A stretch of DNA of 12,593 nucleotides. Origin: Dictyocoela muelleri (lineage: Eukaryota > Microsporidia). The notes beneath the pieces were generated by a model. It was not told where the DNA came from and ran no database searches. It saw only the letters and a list, made by a program, of their open reading frames with translations. Made by a program: the position numbers and the translations under genes. Shown here in pieces: positions 1-8,165 of the stretch. Positions within the stretch are counted from its first letter, which is position 1; each line of letters begins with the position of its first letter. The stretch spans positions 1 through 12,593 of the forward strand of contig SDVU01000527.1 of assembly GCA_016256075.1 (NCBI GenBank), read 5' to 3'.

Positions 1-548
1 TTGTTGTTGTTTCATTTTATACACATTTTTTAAGATTCAACGATATTATTACCAATTATAAAATTCATGCACTCATTTATATCATTAAAAATCTCATCAA
101 TTATTGAAATTATATGGGGGTATACAAATTTTTCTTTTTTTTTTGCTTTTGTTGGTTTTACGGACTAAAAACATATTTAGTTCGTAAAACTTACAAGCCC
201 TGATAATGTTATTAAATATCATTATGATACCCGAATTGTTATTTTTTAATAAATATTTGTATCTAGAATTCCTAAAAGTTATCTTCATATTCAGAATTTT
301 AATTTTATTGAACAAAAAAAATTCAGTGCTCTTCTCAATATTTTTTTAACATTTATTTTTTTCAGGTTCGTTTTATATTATAAAATATTTTTTTATGAAT
401 TTTGATTATTATATTATTTGATCTAGTCTCTACTAATTATAATAAATAATGATCATCATAATGATTTCTAATCCTCATCATTTGTTTTTTAAAATTTCTG
501 AAAGAATCTTGAACATGATAAAAAAATAATGTTTTTATCGTTTTGATA
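1..548. other. AT-rich sequence without a supported gene
   Basis: No recognisable gene, RNA or transposon end was found here. A 72-codon minus-strand reading frame at 97-315 encodes a Lys/Asn/Ile-rich peptide with no motif I recognise, which is what chance frames look like in DNA this rich in A and T. A second short minus-strand frame runs through about 30-110. The right boundary is set by the hAT target duplication at 549. Confidence 0.5.
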
Positions 549-556
549 TTCTATGC

Positions 557-1212
557 TAGGGGTGGGGAACGCGCGGCCTTCTAAAGATTTTCTACGGGCT
601 TAATGCTTCTTTTAAAAATATAATAAATAAAATTTATAGAGGGAAATTACTACATTTTGTTGTATATAAATGTATATATGACATATATGTGATAGTTTCC
701 TTTTTGAAGAGGTCATTTATTAAGACAAAGAACGAAGAAACTGCGACCTCTAGGCCGAATGCGACCCATATAGAATCCATGCCACATTTTAATTTTTAAA
801 AAAAATAATTAATAATTATTTGATGATATTAAATTAAAAATTTTTGTTATATCTATAAGAAATCCTATATGAATTAATAATTCCTTCTTTTTTATATTAA
901 TTTATTGAAATCAATATTCTTAAATTTAACCTTATGAACAATAGCCTTATATGATTTTTTTATTACATTACTTTTTTACATATATGCATCGAAACACTCA
1001 TCACTACATATAGGAACGTTTTTTATTTTTATTTTAATAATATAACAAGTCTTAATCAGCAATACAACACTATAATTACTGTATTAAATAATTAAAAATG
1101 TTTATATTGATAAAAAACTTTAAATATTGTTCGATTTCTATTTTTTGTGTGGTCTTCTGCTTTAAAATATTTTAAATATAGCCTCTACGAACATTTTTAT
1201 TCCCCACCCCTG
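557..1212. mobile_element. Non-autonomous hAT element (656 bp) with 8-bp target duplication
   Basis: The left end reads TAGGGGTGGGGAAC. The right end, read inward on the other strand, is CAGGGGTGGGGAAT. Twelve of these 14 bases agree, and they match the CAGGGGTGG-type tips typical of hAT transposons. The flanks 549-556 and 1213-1220 are both TTCTATGC, a perfect 8-bp duplication, the size hAT transposases make. Subterminal GC-rich patches (gcgcggcc near 572, aggccg near 752) stand out against the AT-rich background, as in other hAT ends. No transposase frame is present, so the element would have needed a transposase supplied elsewhere. Part of the interior at about 937-1087 derives from the local SINE family. 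Confidence 0.9.
937..1087 (-). mobile_element. Decayed SINE fragment inside the hAT element
   Basis: This stretch lines up in order with the middle of the intact SINE at 8855-9318. Shared landmarks are ATAGCC..ATGATTTTTTTATTA, then ATGCATCGAAACACTCATC, then AAGTCTTAATCAGC, then ATACAACACTATAATTACTGTAT. The SINE counterparts are ATAGGC..ATGATATTTTTATTT, ATGCGTCGCCGCACTCATT, AAGTCTTAAATCAGC and ATACCACACTGGAACAACTGTAT. Neither the tRNA-like head nor the tail can be seen, so only the body survives. The orientation is the same as that of the three fuller copies. It is older than those copies, judging by its many substitutions and indels. Confidence 0.7.
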
Positions 1213-1220
1213 TTCTATGC

Positions 1221-1487
1221 CAATGACAATATTATTAGTATGCTAATGAATTAAACCAGACATTCTAATTTGAACACTAAAAAATATTTTCTTGGGATAT
1301 TTTTTAATTAAGTAATAAAAAAAATAATATTAAATTATAATAAAATATTCCAATAAATAAGCGTTGACCTTAAAAATATGAAAAAAGGTTAACCCAATTG
1401 TAATAAAAATAGTTAAATCATTGCATTATAAAATAATTTTTTAAAAGTAATTTTTTTTTAAAATGTAAAATATTATTTTATAATAGA
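1221..1487. other. AT-rich spacer
   Basis: The sequence is dominated by A/T runs and holds no reading frame, repeat or transposon end that I can support. It separates the hAT element from the first minisatellite. Confidence 0.5.
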
Positions 1488-1663
1488 GACCTTTATTGCA
1501 AACTTATAAGAATTTTATTGCGAACTAATAAGACCTTTATTGCTAACTTATAAGACTTTTATTGCAAACATATAAGACCTTTATTGCAAACTTATAAGAC
1601 CTTTATTGAAACTTCTAAGACCATTATTGCAAACTTCTAAGACCTTTATAGCAAACGTATATT
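1488..1663. repeat. Minisatellite 1, 22-bp unit, about 8 copies
   Basis: Eight consecutive units follow the pattern GACCTTTATTGCAAACTTATAA. Unit starts fall every 22 bases from 1488 (one unit is 21 bp), giving starts at 1488, 1510, 1532, 1554, 1576, 1598, 1619 and 1641. Units differ from one another at a few positions each, for example GCGAACTAATAA in unit 2 and GCAAACTTCTAA in unit 7. The array is therefore not freshly expanded, but it is still well preserved. It encodes nothing obvious. Confidence 0.93.
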
Positions 1664-1718
1664 ATTTTTTTTATCATCAACAAAAAAATTCTAATAATTT
1701 AATATTTAGTACAGTCAT

Positions 1719-1860
1719 TTTCATTATTATTACCCCTTCGTTGCATTATTATAGTATTTTTGTTGCATTATTATAGTTTCTTCACTGCATTATTAAAACC
1801 CCTTCACTGCATTATTATAGCCCCTCCTTTTCATTATTATAGTCCCTTAGCTGCATTATT
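1719..1860. repeat. Minisatellite 2, different 22-bp unit, about 6.5 copies
   Basis: Units follow CTGCATTATTATAGCCCCTTCA, with unit starts every 22 bases from 1719 (1719, 1741, 1763, 1785, 1807, 1829, then a partial unit from 1851). The core GCATTATTATAG is best conserved; the CCCCTTC part varies. The period equals that of the array 55 bp upstream, yet the unit is different. Only a short TTATTGCA/TGCATTATT-like stretch is shared. Confidence 0.92.
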
Positions 1861-1982
1861 AAGGTTAAATTACAGGTGTTTACGTACTTATAACCTTTTT
1901 TAAAAGCTATAGACTTATAATTTCAGGCTATAGATTCACTTATTCAAGACTTATTGACCCTTTTTATAGAGCTGAAGACATA

Positions 1983-2022
1983 TGTCGCGAGAGTTATAGA
2001 AGAACTACTAAAATTCGCGACA
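1983..2022. repeat. Foldback with 8-bp perfect stem TGTCGCGA/TCGCGACA
   Basis: TGTCGCGA at 1983-1990 is the exact reverse complement of TCGCGACA at 2015-2022, with a 24-nt loop. It abuts the tail side of the SINE that starts near 2033. The stem resembles the tip of the MITE at 2562-3203, whose right end is TGTCGCGC...GCGCGACA. It may be a remnant or deletion derivative of that family; this is inference from a short match. Confidence 0.5.
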
Positions 2023-2032
2023 ATTATATGAT

Positions 2033-2480
2033 GTATGTAGACAACATCTATAGTTGCAAACACTGAGAGTTGTCTCCTACCGTAGTCAAAGACCTTTGGT
2101 TCTTGGTGTTCCAATAATACGTAACTTAATAAGCTGCCCAGAAGCCCGGTTGTATACGCCATCTTCGTTTTATCGATTACTCAGCAAAATACAGGTAATT
2201 AGAAGCTTTTTATGAATTTATATTTTCAAATACTTTTTGTCAATATTCGTACGCACTCACCCCTACATCTAAGAGACCTCCCTTCTGCTTCATTTTCATA
2301 TTAGATAAGTCTTAATCACCTATACCACACTGGAACTACTGTATATTATTCTATGATTATATAGTTATGTCCGCTTAATGTATTTCTCTAATTATTTATT
2401 AAAGAGTGACATAAAGGAGATTCGAAACATGATACTTAAATTTACATTCAAGAGTGTTAACCAGTGAGCTATCTGGCTCT
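2033..2480 (-). mobile_element. tRNA-headed SINE, copy 1
   Basis: On the minus strand this copy starts with a tRNA-like head and runs leftward through a body of about 380 bp. The Pol III A box reads TAGCTCACTGG (2461-2471). The B-box region is degraded to TGTTTCGAATC (about 2418-2428). The body matches copies at 8855-9318 and 10734-11183 over nearly the whole length, with landmarks such as TTGGTGTTCCAATAATACGT on the plus strand and the CGCTTAATGT segment. Its tail lacks the TA run seen in copy 2 and ends close to a small foldback. A 72-codon minus-strand frame at 1944-2162 lies within it and is broken in the other copies, so it is not treated as a gene. Confidence 0.85.
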
Positions 2481-2561
2481 ATTGCAGTTATATTAAGGTA
2501 AAATATTTTTCATTAAATTGCATTTATAAAAAACATATTTAATATAAAAAACTCATAATAA

Positions 2562-3203
2562 TATGTCGCACGCAGTGCCCGACCTGCTCTCAAACCGAGA
2601 GCTTTTATTATTTCAACTTATCTACTGTTATTTTTTTATATATTTATTTTTATTAATTTTATTTTACGAAATTTTTGTTAATTTTGTTTACAGCGAGAGT
2701 TGAACCAACTACTTAATAGTTAATAGAACCAATTCTAATTCAAGACGAATAAACAGAAAAGGCGAATAAACACAAAATAAATTATTAACTGATTATTAAA
2801 TAATTAATAAATTTTGTAAAATAACATTTTTTTTTCGTAATAACAGTATTTTTTTAAAGAAAGTAATTAAAATCTTGACTATATTATTTATATATTTATA
2901 GTAAATCGTAACTATACTATAATTTATAAAATTTAAAATTTAAGTTAGCAATAAAAATTACCATATTTAATTTTTAAATTTATTAGTTAAATATATTTAA
3001 TAAATTAATTATAGTGTTGTGACCCAGTGGTCGTGAAATTGAATAAATATTAGGTAGTTGGTCAATTTCCACTGCCAACAGAAATTTAACAAAATTTCGT
3101 AAAATAAAATTAATAAAAATCAATATATAAAAATTAACAGTATATAAGTTGAAATAATAAAAACTCACGGTTTTGGGTCATGTCGCGCACTGGGCGCGAC
3201 ATA
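2562..3203. mobile_element. MITE-like element with about 157-bp terminal inverted repeats
   Basis: The left arm 2562-2718 and the right arm 3047-3203 are inverted copies. Shared segments include TTTTATTATTTCAACTTAT, TTTATTAATTTTATTTTACG (as ATTAATTTTATTTTACGAAA) and CCAACTAC.TAATA. The outer tips are TATGTCGC and GCGACATA. About 330 bp of unique AT-rich DNA lies between the arms and holds no transposase frame. No clear target duplication was found in the very AT-rich flanks, so the superfamily is not assigned. The 61-codon frame at 2983-3168 overlaps the right arm and is not considered real. Confidence 0.85.
3181..3201. repeat. Terminal hairpin at the right tip of the MITE
   Basis: TGTCGCGC (3181-3188) pairs perfectly with GCGCGACA (3194-3201) around a 5-nt loop. 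It is the most GC-rich spot in the surrounding kilobases. The left tip shows a decayed version, TGTCG...CGACC, at about 2564-2584. Hairpins at the very ends of a long inverted repeat are a distinctive arrangement. Confidence 0.75.
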
Positions 3204-4097
3204 ATATTACTGTATTATAAGAAATTTATTTAAAAATATTTCCATTATGTTTAAACAAAAACAAAACTCAATCCATTATTTTAACATATAATATCATTTT
3301 AAAAATATTTTCACCTAAAAATAACCATAATTAGTAGCGAGTGATCACTTTTATAAAACAATTTATATTAATCAGCGGAAAAATTATAGATTTAATAAAA
3401 TTCGACTATTTTGACGACAAACACAAACAATACCCAATTTAAAAGAATATAATTATAGGAACGAGGCATTTGTCATAAATATACTTTCATTAATGAAGAA
3501 AGGGAAACAAATACCCAATCAGCCGAATGATTTAATATTCTGTAAAAAGGAATTTTGAATGAAGGATGAACGTAAAAACAAAAGATCGAGTAAATTTTTA
3601 TAAGAATTATGTTTTACTGCCAGTAAAAGATTTTTTTAAAAAAGCCCCAGTTCAGTTTAATTTTAATTATCTTGATATTTTTAAATTTTATTTTTTTTAA
3701 AAAAAAATACGGGAGAAAAATTTGGGATAGATAGCCTTAGTGAGATTTTTTTGAGATTATAAAATTTTAATTTCATAAAAATTTAAAATTTTTTGATTTT
3801 CACATTTTTTTCTAATATTATGTGAATGTCTAGATATTCATTGTTGTTTCATACCCATTTTTACGTTTGACATATAATTTGATAAATATCTAATTAAAAT
3901 TTTTAAACTTTAATATTTATATAAAATCAAAATTCTAAATTTAGTTATTTTAGCATAATGGCCGATGGTTAATTGATTACTGATATTTTTGTGTTGAATT
4001 TCGATATAATCTTAAATTTGAAATTATGAAAAATAAAAAAAAACTAGTATTAGGCATATTATGCACGACATATTATTTTAAAGTTTTAAATTTGAAC
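3204..4097. other. AT-rich spacer without a supported gene
   Basis: About 890 bp with frequent stops in all frames. It contains small self-complementary spots such as TTTTACTGCCAGTAAAA (3611-3627), but nothing that I can assign to a gene, RNA or transposon family. Confidence 0.5.
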
Positions 4098-4275
4098 CGA
4101 GGAAGCCCAATGTTTAAATTTTAGTTAAAAATTGCGGCATTGAAGTACAACTCCCATGATATCACTTTAATAAATAATTAGGATTGACATTAAGCGGTAA
4201 ATAACTATTAAAATATTATTGGAGATACGGTTTTCCTACGGGTAGAAACTCCTTCAGATTTGTAAGTCTTAAATG
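4098..4275 (+). mobile_element. Very decayed SINE head and proximal body, opposite orientation
   Basis: On the plus strand, AAGCCCAATGTTTAA occupies the A-box position and GTACAACTCCC the B-box position. Their spacing of about 42 nt is close to that in the copy at 10734-11183. There follows TTTAATAAATAATTAGG, then TGACATTAAGCGGT and ATAACTATTAAAATAT. The intact SINE, read from its head, has GTTCGAATCCC, TTTAATAAATAATGAGG, TGACATTAAGCGGT and ATAACTATAGAAATAT. The order and spacing agree, so homology is likely although both promoter boxes are ruined. The match fades at about 4275. Confidence 0.65.
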
Positions 4276-4370
4276 GTAAAAAAGAATATATTTCTTATTT
4301 CAAAAAAAATATTAAAATCACAATAAAACTATATATAATTTATTAATAATTTCCGGAGATATACAGTAAA

Positions 4371-4442
4371 TTCTCTAAAATTTGCCATTTTTCGTTTCTA
4401 AAAAATTATGGCAAATTTTAGAAAATGGCAAATTTTAGAAAA
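4371..4442. repeat. Tigger left subterminal repeats (GGCAAATTTTAGAAAA)
   Basis: The 16-bp motif occurs exactly at 4410-4425 and 4427-4442. It occurs with one change, on the other strand, at 4371-4386 within the inverted repeat itself. The same motif recurs near the right end. Repeated subterminal motifs are plausible binding sites for the element's own transposase; that role is inferred. Confidence 0.8.
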
Positions 4443-4445
4443 TAG

Positions 4446-4884
4446 TTATTTGTATTTTTTAAATAAAAAAATATAGATTTGGGAATTATATGTTTATACC
4501 TTCACTAATTGATTTATTGCAGAAAGCAATTAATATATAAAGTGTATATGTAAATAAACATCTAACTCTAAAAATAATATCATCTTTGTAAGAATAAAGG
4601 TTATAACTCATAAGAGAAAATATTTATCATTGTAATTATGAGGAATATATAATAAGAATTCCACACATAAGTCTAATTTCGAGAGTAAAAACACGTGATG
4701 TCTATTAAAACACATGGCGAATAATATGATAGAATGCCGTGGTATGTATATTTCCGTCATATCGATGTCTATAATCTAAAAAAATAAAAAAAAAATTCAT
4801 CAATTGTATTTAACCAAATAATTCAATATTTTTACTTTTTTACTATTATTTTTATTATTTATATATTCTTAAATTTGGTTCAAA
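4446..4884. other. Tigger 3' untranslated interior
   Basis: This is AT-rich sequence between the left subterminal repeats and the end of the transposase frame. No coding potential or inserted element was recognised in it. Confidence 0.5.
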
Positions 4885-5548
4885 AACAGGTAATCATTGT
4901 AACCTCGCAAAATTTTTTCTAAATATTTCTGAATATTGCGTAAGGATTTTTTAACATATAATCGGTTATTATTTCTTCATTTGAATTCAAAAATTCTGAT
5001 ATAATATTATCAGGATAGCGTTTTTCTTCTTCAATAATTTCATCATATTTATTACCAGATAAAATCTCATCATTTTCCATGCAATTTATATTTAAAAATT
5101 CTTATTCTTCAATTTTATCATAAATTCTTTTTTTTTCCAAATTCATCATTAAATTCAATATGGAACGTTTTGACTTCTAGTTTCTTTTTATAAAGTGTTT
5201 GAAGCAATTATATATTGTTTGATAAGAAATTTTATTACAAGTGTAATCTTTAAAAATTATAGCGTCTTTTAAATTAAAATTTTTTTAGGATTCGTAAACA
5301 TCAAATCCATTTGCGACATTATATATTATATCACTCAGCTTATATTGATTAAAAACCGTTTTGAAACATTTTATAATACCAAAATCTATAGGTTGCAATT
5401 TACCCGTAGAATTTTTAAGCAAATGAAACAATTCGATATGCGTAATTTTAAAGTTAACTTTATGTGCCGGGCAGTTATCAATAGTATTAATATTTTTCGA
5501 TTTTTCAATTTCATTTTGAAATCAAGATCTCCTAACCATTTATCGATA
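4885..5548 (-). pseudogene. Tigger transposase, C-terminal part
   Basis: Reading the minus strand from 5548, the first 148 bp repeat the part of the gene that also sits at 7127-7276. They encode a WLGDLDF block and a damaged version of the ILLLLDNCPAH catalytic block. The unique continuation gives STGKLQPIDFGIIKCFKTVF, matching the Tigger pattern LQPLDQGVIK.FK that follows the catalytic region. Further on come NLKDAIIFKDYTCNKISYQ and then an acidic tail (ENDEILSGNKYDEIIEEEKR, about 4990-5085), a position where Tigger proteins are usually acidic. In-frame stops, for example after DVYES near 5290, and shifts between frames show that it is non-functional. Confidence 0.85.
5401..5548. repeat. Copy A of a 150-bp Tigger segment duplicated around the MULE
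   Basis: It aligns with 7127-7276 over its whole length at roughly 90 percent identity by eye, with a 2-bp indel (CAATAG against CAAGCAG-like sequence). Identical blocks include ACTTTATGTGCCGGGCAG and TGAAATCAAGATCTCCTAAC. Copy A is joined to the unique 3' part of the transposase gene, and copy B to the unique 5' part. Confidence 0.92.
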
Positions 5549-5555
5549 AGGCATT

Positions 5556-5620
5556 CCGAAAAAATGCCTTTGACATTTTTCCGGATTTTTTTTGACATTT
5601 TATCCGGAAAAATGCCAAAA
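5556..5620. repeat. MULE left terminal inverted repeat
   Basis: Aligned with the reverse complement of 7046-7111, it shows long shared blocks (ATTTTTCCGGAT, CATTTTATCC, AAAAATGCC). The repeat also contains CCGGA-centred inverted motifs of its own. Confidence 0.8.
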
Positions 5621-5699
5621 AACCCAAAATTGTAAAAATTTAATAAAATATAAAAATAAAATAAATTAAATTAGAAAATAAAGAAACTATTATAAATAT

Positions 5700-7054
5700 T
5701 TATTAATTCATCCAGTGTCTCATAGAATTGAAATTTTTCATAAAAATAGAAAATTTCTATCATTATTCTTATTGTTTTATATTTATCAAAAGATTTTGAT
5801 AACCTCCCTTTTTCAAATTATTAATGATAATTTTACATATATTTTCTTCTTTTCTGATTATATCGATGATTTTACCCAATTCAGGAGATTTCTTTGATAT
5901 TTTTGAAACATATATCTATGATAAGCCTCACAAATATTTGTAGTTGTGTGAATAAAATTTACTACTCACTCAGAAATCGACTAAAAATCGGTTCTCATAG
6001 TTTCTATATTCTTTTAATTCATTATGAAATGATCTTTAAAATAAACATAAACTTCTTCAAATTCTTTAAGGTCCTTTTTAATTTCGCCACATTGTTCAAA
6101 TTCAAGAATTACAACATTTAAAGGAACATATGCAAACATGCACAGATATTTTATAAATTTTTTATATTCAATATTATTATAGTAGTGGATATATCCTGAT
6201 TTTTGAATATATCGAATAATAATTTGAGTAAAATGAAAGTTACATCATGAAATTTTTGTATTTTTAAATTTTTTTGTCATTGTATTGTGTTGAGCCATTT
6301 CAAAGTCGACAATAAAGTGTTCAGATTCAGTAGAAATATTGGCAATAAAATAATCATTTTTTTTTATAACTTTTCTCTCTTTTATTTTCCATTAAAATAT
6401 AACAGAGTGGGAGTATCATTCCGAAATAAAGACCATGGATTATGTCAATTTGAGAATAATTCTTTGGCGCTATATAAAATGTCCCATCGTCAAGCCAAAC
6501 TTTAGATTTACTTAAAATATTTAAATTTTCATTTGTAATAAATATCATTAACTTTTCACCATCATTTAAATCAGAATATTGAAGGAAAAAATTGTTATCG
6601 AATGTATATTTATACATCTCAAGAATATCTCATTTTCATTTTTGATAATTCATTTATTGACTTTCTAATTTTAATAAAATAGTCACGAATATTATTTATA
6701 TTCCCTATCTTTATTAAATCATCCTTTTTCATTCTTTCAGTAGCTGAAATCAGTGCATTATCAAAATTTAAATCTGTTTGAACTGCAAGATTTTTTTATT
6801 TTTTTGTTAAATCCAAGGCGGATAATTTTAGAAAATTCATTTTCATGCCAATGTTCATTTTGAAATATAATATTTTTCAATGCAGCATCAGTTTTAATTC
6901 TACAAGAACATCCTCTTCTATTATATCGCCATGTAATATAATTTTCTTTCTGAGATAAAAAATTATAAATATAATTATTGAAAATTATTTTTCTACCACC
7001 TTTCTGTGATTTTATTAATTTTATTGAGTCCATAAGGGTTATTTTTTTAGGCAT
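5700..7054 (-). pseudogene. MULE transposase with N-terminal FLYWCH zinc finger
   Basis: The frame opens at 7054 with MPKK. Residues about 17-75 fit a FLYWCH finger: KGGRKIIFNNYIYNF, YITWRYNRRGCSCRIKT and NEHWHENE supply the aromatic, Trp, Cys and His positions. After a break, 6354-6617 gives VWLDDGTFYIAPKNYSQIDIIHG, the first catalytic Asp region of MULE transposases, then LPLCYILMENK. Next comes FIVDFEMAQ (about 6287-6315) with the second acidic site, then CNFHFTQ, the conserved C.FH box, and FAYVPLNVVILEFE. The C-terminal third (5700-6100) is weakly conserved. A TGA sits directly before the Cys of CNFHF (6245-6247). The second MULE relic has TGA at the same place. Other breaks lie between 6617 and 6761. 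Confidence 0.88.
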
Positions 7055-7111
7055 TTTTATGGATAAAATGACAAAAACCTATCCGGAAAAATACCTTTGG
7101 CATTTTCACGG
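7046..7111. repeat. MULE right terminal inverted repeat
   Basis: This is the inverted partner of 5556-5620. The transposase ATG (7052-7054, minus strand) lies inside it, so transcription probably starts in the terminal repeat or in the Tigger sequence beyond it; the latter is inference. Confidence 0.8.
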
Positions 7112-7121
7112 ATAGGGGTTA

Positions 7122-8033
7122 CAAAATACCCGGAGAATTTTTAGGTAAATAAACAAATTCGATATGTGTAATTTTAATGTTAACTTTATGTGCCGGGCAG
7201 TTATCAAGCAGTAATAATATTTTTCGATTTTTTTAATTTTATTTTGAAATCAAGATCTCCTAACCATTGATCGAAAATATCTTGTGTCATCCATGCTTTG
7301 TGCAAAGAATGATATTCCACGTATTTACTTATATTAAATGATTTAAAGCATCTAGGCATATTATGTTTTCCAATTACTACTGGTTTTAATTTTTAAGTCC
7401 CATTAAAATTTGAACATAACATCACTGATATCCTATTTTTAAATTTTTTCAATCCAGGCCTTAAATTCTTGCAGATTGTTTTTGAAGGTATTATTTTATA
7501 AAAAATACCTGTTTCATCAAGATTGAAAACATTTTCAACGCCATATGTATTTAGATGTCTTTTAAAATACTTATAAAATTTTCATAATTTTCTTTTGACA
7601 TATTAAATGTTTCACCGGATTTTTTTTCAAGGCAAATTTATTTCCTTTTTTAAATTTATCGAGATTGCCTGAGGAGTTTTTAAATTCAGAAATGTACAAT
7701 TCGTTAGCGAAATGTGACAACTTTTTTTTGGTGATACTATCATTCATTATAGCCCCTTTGATTCCATAAATTCGACATAATTTATCAATTTTGAATCTAG
7801 CATCTGGTATTTTAATCTCGCGTCTGTTTTGTTATACCAACCATTTTTTACCATCTTTTTTAAAATATCTGACACATTGTTCAAGATAAAATTTATTGTT
7901 CTTCTGGCGATCTCAAGTTTAAATTTATTATAAAAATATTCTGCCAATGATTGGCAAGTTTTGTGCTGGTTCAGATCTTTATATCAATTATTTCTTTTTT
8001 TTGATCAAATGTTAACCTGCTATATTTTCTCAT
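7122..8033 (-). pseudogene. Tigger transposase, N-terminal and catalytic part
   Basis: The start is ATG at 8031-8033, giving MRKYSRLTFDQKKEIIDIK, the usual opening of a pogo/Tigger psq helix-turn-helix. A frame shift follows. Then LNQHKTCQSLAEYFYNKFKLEIARRTINFIL completes the first helix-turn-helix, and WYNKTDARLKYQMLDSKL..YVEF begins the CENP-B-like second one. The catalytic core shows NVFNLDETGIFYKIIPSKTI (about 7490-7550, first Asp), NRISVMLCSNFNGT, LKPVVIGKHN.PRCFK, and KAWMTQDIFDQWLGDLDF. It ends with ILLLLDNCPAH (second Asp) at about 7195-7230. About four to five stops or shifts interrupt it. The third acidic residue would have lain beyond the MULE insertion. Confidence 0.9.
7127..7276. 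repeat. Copy B of the 150-bp Tigger segment
   Basis: This is the direct-repeat partner of 5401-5548. On the minus strand it encodes TQDIFDQWLGDLDF and, after a one-base shift, ILLLLDNCPAHKVNIKIT, then VYLPKNSPGIL, ending at the MULE border. It keeps the second catalytic Asp block better than copy A, which reads ILLITARH in its long frame. Confidence 0.92.
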
Positions 8034-8036
8034 GGG

Positions 8037-8165
8037 CAAATTGTGGCAAATTTTATAAATGGCAAATTTGAAAGAATTTTATTTAAATTTAGGTTTATGA
8101 TCAAAAAATCATGGCAAATTATAGAAAAACGACAAATTTCAGAAAAAGCAAATTTGAGAAAATTT
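8037..8165. repeat. Tigger right subterminal repeats
   Basis: At least five diverged versions of the GGCAAATTTTAGAAAA motif are present: GGCAAATTTTATAAAT, GGCAAATTTGAAAGAA, GGCAAATTATAGAAAA, ACAAATTTCAGAAAAA and GCAAATTTGAGAAAAT. The last merges into the terminal inverted repeat. The right side thus carries more motif copies than the left. The transposase start codon (8031-8033, minus strand) lies right next to this block. Confidence 0.75.

Larger units (their letters stand above)
5549..7126 (-). mobile_element. MULE transposon with FLYWCH domain, nested in Tigger
   Basis: A compact element of about 1.6 kb with imperfect terminal inverted repeats (about 5556-5620 and 7046-7111). Both ends carry TTTTTCCGGAT, then GTCATTTTATCC or GACATTTTATCC, then AAAAATGCC, and each end is internally repetitive. 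A single minus-strand transposase gene fills the interior, starting inside the right inverted repeat. The exact outer borders are uncertain by several bases because the usual 8-10 bp MULE target duplication is not visible. Instead a 150-bp direct repeat of the host element flanks it. Confidence 0.85.

Noticed and set aside
97-315. 72-codon minus-strand reading frame
   Set aside because: The Lys/Asn/Ile-rich peptide has no recognisable motif, and frames of this size are expected by chance in such AT-rich DNA.
1488-1860. CRISPR-like array
   Set aside because: The 22-bp units are contiguous without unique spacers, so these are plain tandem repeats.
1944-2162. 72-codon minus-strand frame beginning MAYTTGLLGSLLSYV
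   Set aside because: It lies mostly in SINE copy 1. The same stretch is interrupted by stops or shifts in copies 2 and 3, so it is a shadow of the SINE body.
5345-5635. 96-codon plus-strand frame
   Set aside because: It is antisense to the Tigger transposase and crosses the Tigger-MULE junction, so it is a frame shadow.
5715-6505. Three plus-strand frames of 60-75 codons
   Set aside because: They are antisense to the MULE transposase, whose conserved motifs are all on the minus strand.
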